DNA of 15,265 nucleotides from Thermoplasmatales archaeon (lineage in GTDB: Archaea > Thermoplasmatota > Thermoplasmata > Methanomassiliicoccales > Methanomethylophilaceae), in contig JAAYKC010000122.1 in assembly GCA_012522645.1 (NCBI GenBank), positions 1 through 15,265 on the forward strand, in the 5' to 3' direction. The notes under the pieces are model-generated. The model searched no databases. It saw nothing but the letters and a program-made list of their open reading frames with translations, and had not been told where the DNA came from. Shown piece by piece: positions 12,784-15,265 of this stretch (the first letter of the stretch is position 1; each line of letters opens with the position of its first letter). The translations under genes were made by a program, and so were the position numbers.

Positions 12784-13869
12784 TCACTCAAGTCTGATCG
12801 CCTCTGTCAGTCCTTCCTTGGGCCTCTTGAACACCCTTGAGGCCTTCTTGTTGAAGACCAGAAACACTTCCGACCCTATTTCCGGTAATTCGTAATCCGC
12901 AGGTATGTTATAATCCACATAATCCTGGGATTCCGCCTCTGTCCTCACACGCCAATACGTTCCCATGTAAACTACGTCCCTTACACGCGCTTTCAGCCCG
13001 TCCGTTGCAGTATACACATGCTCCGGACGCACGGAGAGGATGGCTATTTCACCGACGTTCGCCCTGGATTTGGAAACATTGATCAGAACGTCATTCCTGA
13101 GCCTCAGTATCACTCCCCCTCCTTTCCTCTTGCTGTCCACTGTGCATTCCATGAGATTCGTTTCACCTATGAAGTACGCAGCGAATATGCTTTTCGGAGA
13201 CCTGTACATCTCCAACGGCGTACCGGTCTCGAATATCTTCCCCTTGCGCATCAGGATTATCCTGTCAGAGACTGACATAGCCTCTTCCTGATCGTGGGTC
13301 ACGTGCAGGACCGTTATCCCGAGGCGCTTCACGATGCGCCTTATCTCATACCTCAGCTCCATGCGGACCCTGGCATCCAATGCGGACAGGGGCTCGTCAA
13401 GCATCAATATCTTGGAACCTGATGCCAGCGCCCTTGCCAGGGCCGCTTTCTGCTGATCCCCTCCGGACAGCTCGTCGGGGAGATGCCCCGCCTTGTCCAG
13501 TATGTTCACCAGCCTCAGGTACTCCTCTGCCGACTCCTTGACCTGCCCCTCTTCCACTGAATGGACCTTGGGCCCGTACTCCGCATTCTCGCGTATCGTC
13601 ATATGGGGGAAGAGCGCTATGTTCTGGAACACGTAACCTGTGTCCCTGTCCTCCAGAGGGACGTCGGTGACGTCCATCCCGTCAATGTATATCCTGCCCC
13701 CGGTCGGGCGGAGTATGCCCGCCACCACTTTGATCAGGGTGGTCTTGCCGCACCCGGAAGGGCCCAATATGGTCACGTACTCCCCGTCGCGGATGTCCAG
13801 ATCTATGTCCCTGACGGCGGTTATGTCGCCGTATTTCATCGTTACCTTATCAAGTCTGATGTGCGGCAT
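12784..13869 (-). CDS. ABC transporter ATPase, CysA/PotA/FbpC-type with TOBE domain, copy A
   Basis: This is the nucleotide-binding subunit of an ABC importer, acting on the cytoplasmic face. The 361-residue protein has Walker A GPSGCGKTT (36-44), Q-loop Q82, signature LSGGD (134-138), Walker B LMLDEP (D158, E159), D-loop SALD and H-loop H192. A C-terminal TOBE-like beta domain follows (about 235-350), with the SVRPEHVY motif seen in sugar, polyamine, iron and molybdate ATPases. The signature has Asp in place of the usual Gln (LSGGQ), an uncommon but known variation. It starts at ATG 13867-13869 directly against the stop of copy B, with no gap, and its own stop is followed after 1 bp by the PhoU-like gene. 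The substrate is unknown. Confidence 0.92.
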   Translation of the reverse strand: MPHIRLDKVTMKYGDITAVRDIDLDIRDGEYVTILGPSGCGKTTLIKVVAGILRPTGGRIYIDGMDVTDVPLEDRDTGYVFQNIALFPHMTIRENAEYGPKVHSVEEGQVKESAEEYLRLVNILDKAGHLPDELSGGDQQKAALARALASGSKILMLDEPLSALDARVRMELRYEIRRIVKRLGITVLHVTHDQEEAMSVSDRIILMRKGKIFETGTPLEMYRSPKSIFAAYFIGETNLMECTVDSKRKGGGVILRLRNDVLINVSKSRANVGEIAILSVRPEHVYTATDGLKARVRDVVYMGTYWRVRTEAESQDYVDYNIPADYELPEIGSEVFLVFNKKASRVFKRPKEGLTEAIRLE

Positions 13870-14964
13870 TCAGTCCACCCTTACCTCATGCTCGATCCCG
13901 CCCTCGGGTATATCGAAGACCTTTGCCTTGTCCGGGCTCCAGTTGACGAATACTCTGTTCCCTTCCCGGAAATCATCGAACTTCCTGTTGGGCAGTTTGG
14001 AATACACCAGCCCCAATCCTCTGACCATTACTTCCAGCGTTATGGTGGCCCCTTCGTAGAGGATCTTCTCCACTCTGCCCTCGAAGTATCCCGGGGGCTT
14101 GATGGTCAGCTTGGTATTGCCCACCTTGACCGCCATGAGGACGTTCGTCCCCGGTGCCTGTCCCCCGTCCCTGGCCTCCATCCTCACTCCTTTATCGTTC
14201 TCGAGGAGCACTTTCCCGTTCTCCGATCCGACGACCCTGCACTGTATCAGGTTCGATCTGCCCAGGAAATTGGCCACGAACGGCGTCTTCGGATCCTCGA
14301 ACACCTCCTTCGGAGTGCCCACCTGTATTATCTTCCCCTCGCGCAGGACCGCGATCCTGTCTGCCATCTCCAGCGCCTCCTCCTGATCGTGCGTGACGTG
14401 TATGGCCGTCAGGCCCATGGCCTTCACCATATTCTTGAGGTCCTTCCTCAGCTCGAGTCTTAAGCGGGCATCCAACGCTCTGAGGGGCTCGTCCAATAAC
14501 AATATCTTCGAACCGGACGCCAATGCTCTAGCGAGAGCTATCCTCTGCTGCTGACCTCCGGACAGCTCATTGGGATATGCCTTGGATCTCGTCTCCATGT
14601 GCATCATGGTCAGGATGTTCCTGGCCAGACGCTTGCTGTCATCCTCCGGCCATCCCTTGATCCATGAACCGAACAGGACATTGTCCCTTACGCTCATGTT
14701 GGGGAAGAGAGCATACGTCTGAGAGAGCATGGTCGCGCCCCTCTTGGCCGTATCAAGATGCGTTACGTCCTCATCTCCGAAGAAGACCCTGCCCTCATCC
14801 GGCTCCGTCAGACCGCAGACCATCCTCATGAGCGTGGTCTTCCCGGATCCCGTGGGCCCGAGGATGCACAGGTACTCCCCCGATTCCACGGTGAGGTCGA
14901 TCCCGTCGGCAGCCATGTCAGAGCCGAAGCTCTTCTTCAGGCCTTCCAGCCTTATCTTAATCAT
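13870..14964 (-). CDS. ABC transporter ATPase, CysA/PotA/FbpC-type with TOBE domain, copy B
   Basis: This is the second nucleotide-binding subunit, 364 residues. It has Walker A GPTGSGKTT (36-44), Q-loop Q82, canonical signature LSGGQ (134-138), Walker B LLLDEP (D158, E159) and H-loop H192, then a C-terminal TOBE-like part with AVKVGNTKL. The D-loop reads RALD in place of the usual SALD. Every motif lies at exactly the same residue number as in copy A, so the two are tandem paralogs without gaps up to residue 192. Two different ATPases next to a permease suggest a heterodimeric motor with two unequal ATP sites. Its start overlaps the permease stop by 8 bp. The substrate cannot be read from the ATPases. 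Confidence 0.93.
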   Translation of the reverse strand: MIKIRLEGLKKSFGSDMAADGIDLTVESGEYLCILGPTGSGKTTLMRMVCGLTEPDEGRVFFGDEDVTHLDTAKRGATMLSQTYALFPNMSVRDNVLFGSWIKGWPEDDSKRLARNILTMMHMETRSKAYPNELSGGQQQRIALARALASGSKILLLDEPLRALDARLRLELRKDLKNMVKAMGLTAIHVTHDQEEALEMADRIAVLREGKIIQVGTPKEVFEDPKTPFVANFLGRSNLIQCRVVGSENGKVLLENDKGVRMEARDGGQAPGTNVLMAVKVGNTKLTIKPPGYFEGRVEKILYEGATITLEVMVRGLGLVYSKLPNRKFDDFREGNRVFVNWSPDKAKVFDIPEGGIEHEVRVD

Positions 14965-15265
14965 CTCTGCGACCTCCCAGGCCCCTGCGCGTGAAATGTT
15001 TCAGGGCTGCCATCAATACGAAGCATATGACCGTCAGGGTTATGGATGATACGGCCGCCTGGTATACGAAATCGGGATTGTTATGGATTGTGAAATCGGT
15101 TATCAGATTGACTATGTAGATCGGCACCGTGCTGACGGTGGGATCTATCGCTATCGTCGCCCCGGTCTCGCCCAGGCTCCTGGTGAAGGACAGGATCGCT
15201 CCTGCGAGAACGGATGATTGTATCACGGGCAACAGCACCTTACGGAAGGCCTGGAACGGTTTGGC
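14957..15265 (-). CDS. ABC transporter permease, CysT/ModB-like, N-terminus missing
   Basis: This is the C-terminal portion (about 102 residues) of a membrane permease; the frame stays open to the window edge, so the gene continues beyond it. The end of the EAA loop is visible (FRKVLLPV), followed by the SLGETGATI segment that sits at this point in sulfate, molybdate and tungstate permeases (usually RSLGEFGA or RALGE). Two hydrophobic segments follow, near VSTVPIYIVNLI and AVSSITLTVICFVLMAAL, ending in a basic tail. The EAA loop contacts the ATPases encoded directly downstream, and the stop overlaps copy B by 8 bp. A substrate-binding protein and any second permease would lie beyond the edge. 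An oxyanion substrate is plausible but not shown. Confidence 0.85.
   Translation of the reverse strand, partial: AKPFQAFRKVLLPVIQSSVLAGAILSFTRSLGETGATIAIDPTVSTVPIYIVNLITDFTIHNNPDFVYQAAVSSITLTVICFVLMAALKHFTRRGLGGRRDD

Noticed and set aside
13561..14463. 300-codon open frame on the + strand opposite the ABC ATPases
   Set aside because: It lies antisense to two genes with complete ABC motifs and its translation shows no recognisable domain; it reflects codon bias of the GC-rich antisense strand.
1..15265. CRISPR array, insertion sequence, prophage or toxin-antitoxin pair
   Set aside because: No regularly spaced repeats, transposase, integrase or toxin motifs were found on either strand.
12784..15265. 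Polyamine (Pot) transporter linked to agmatinase and aIF5A
   Set aside because: The ATPases could fit, but the permease has SLGETGAT in place of the SLDDF-type segment of PotC, and the operons are on opposite strands.

Overview
This window is archaeal chromosomal DNA with about 13 complete protein genes longer than 150 codons, three smaller ones of 110 to 129 codons, two below 100 codons (80 and 56), two partial genes at the edges and three tRNA genes. The archaeal assignment rests on Kae1, the C/D-RNP protein Nop5, aIF5A with a hypusination loop next to agmatinase, an archaeal-type riboflavin-pathway reductase, and TATA boxes about 25 bp upstream of start codons (leaderless genes) and of tRNAs. 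Gene content, moderate-to-high GC and many AGG/AGA codons suggest a euryarchaeon of the Thermoplasmata/Methanomassiliicoccales type. That finer placement is an inference from memory, not a measured phylogeny. No mobile element, CRISPR array or prophage gene is visible, and no gap without a gene exceeds 300 bases.

Layout. (1) Bases 1-2310: the 3' part of a RecJ/GAN-like DHH nuclease (+) runs tail-to-tail into a minus-strand pair, a small CxxC glutaredoxin-like protein and stand-alone Kae1, the tRNA t6A-modifying enzyme. (2) Bases 2423-4015: two nearly identical valine tRNAs (GAC on +, TAC on -) in inverted orientation bracket a small-protein cassette. It holds two paralogous cysteine-containing proteins, a 56-residue Cys-rich protein and a HEAT-repeat protein, the last three overlapping. 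This is the least characterised and most interesting part. (3) Bases 4143-5912: tRNA-Gly(CCC), RNA 3'-phosphate cyclase (rtcA), and a riboflavin/F420-pathway reductase overlapping rtcA. (4) Bases 5902-6759: an HTH regulator transcribed away from the next operon, with an inverted repeat over the operon's probable TATA box. (5) Bases 6760-9454: mtnA, a class II aldolase and nop5, joined by ATGA overlaps. The first two can form a 5'-deoxynucleoside salvage route (DHAP shunt). (6) Bases 9531-10773: aIF5A and agmatinase, linking polyamine supply to hypusine formation. (7) Bases 10754-15265 on the minus strand: a compact operon of ABC permease (partial), two collinear but non-identical ABC ATPases, a PhoU-like protein and GlmM/phosphomannomutase.

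Themes. Much of the window serves translation and RNA maturation: t6A, C/D RNP, RNA end healing, hypusine and tRNAs. Three convergent gene pairs overlap at their 3' ends by 17, 11 and 20 bp, and most same-strand neighbours overlap or lie within a few bases, so the genome is very compact. Functions are assigned from recognisable motifs only; no database search was run.
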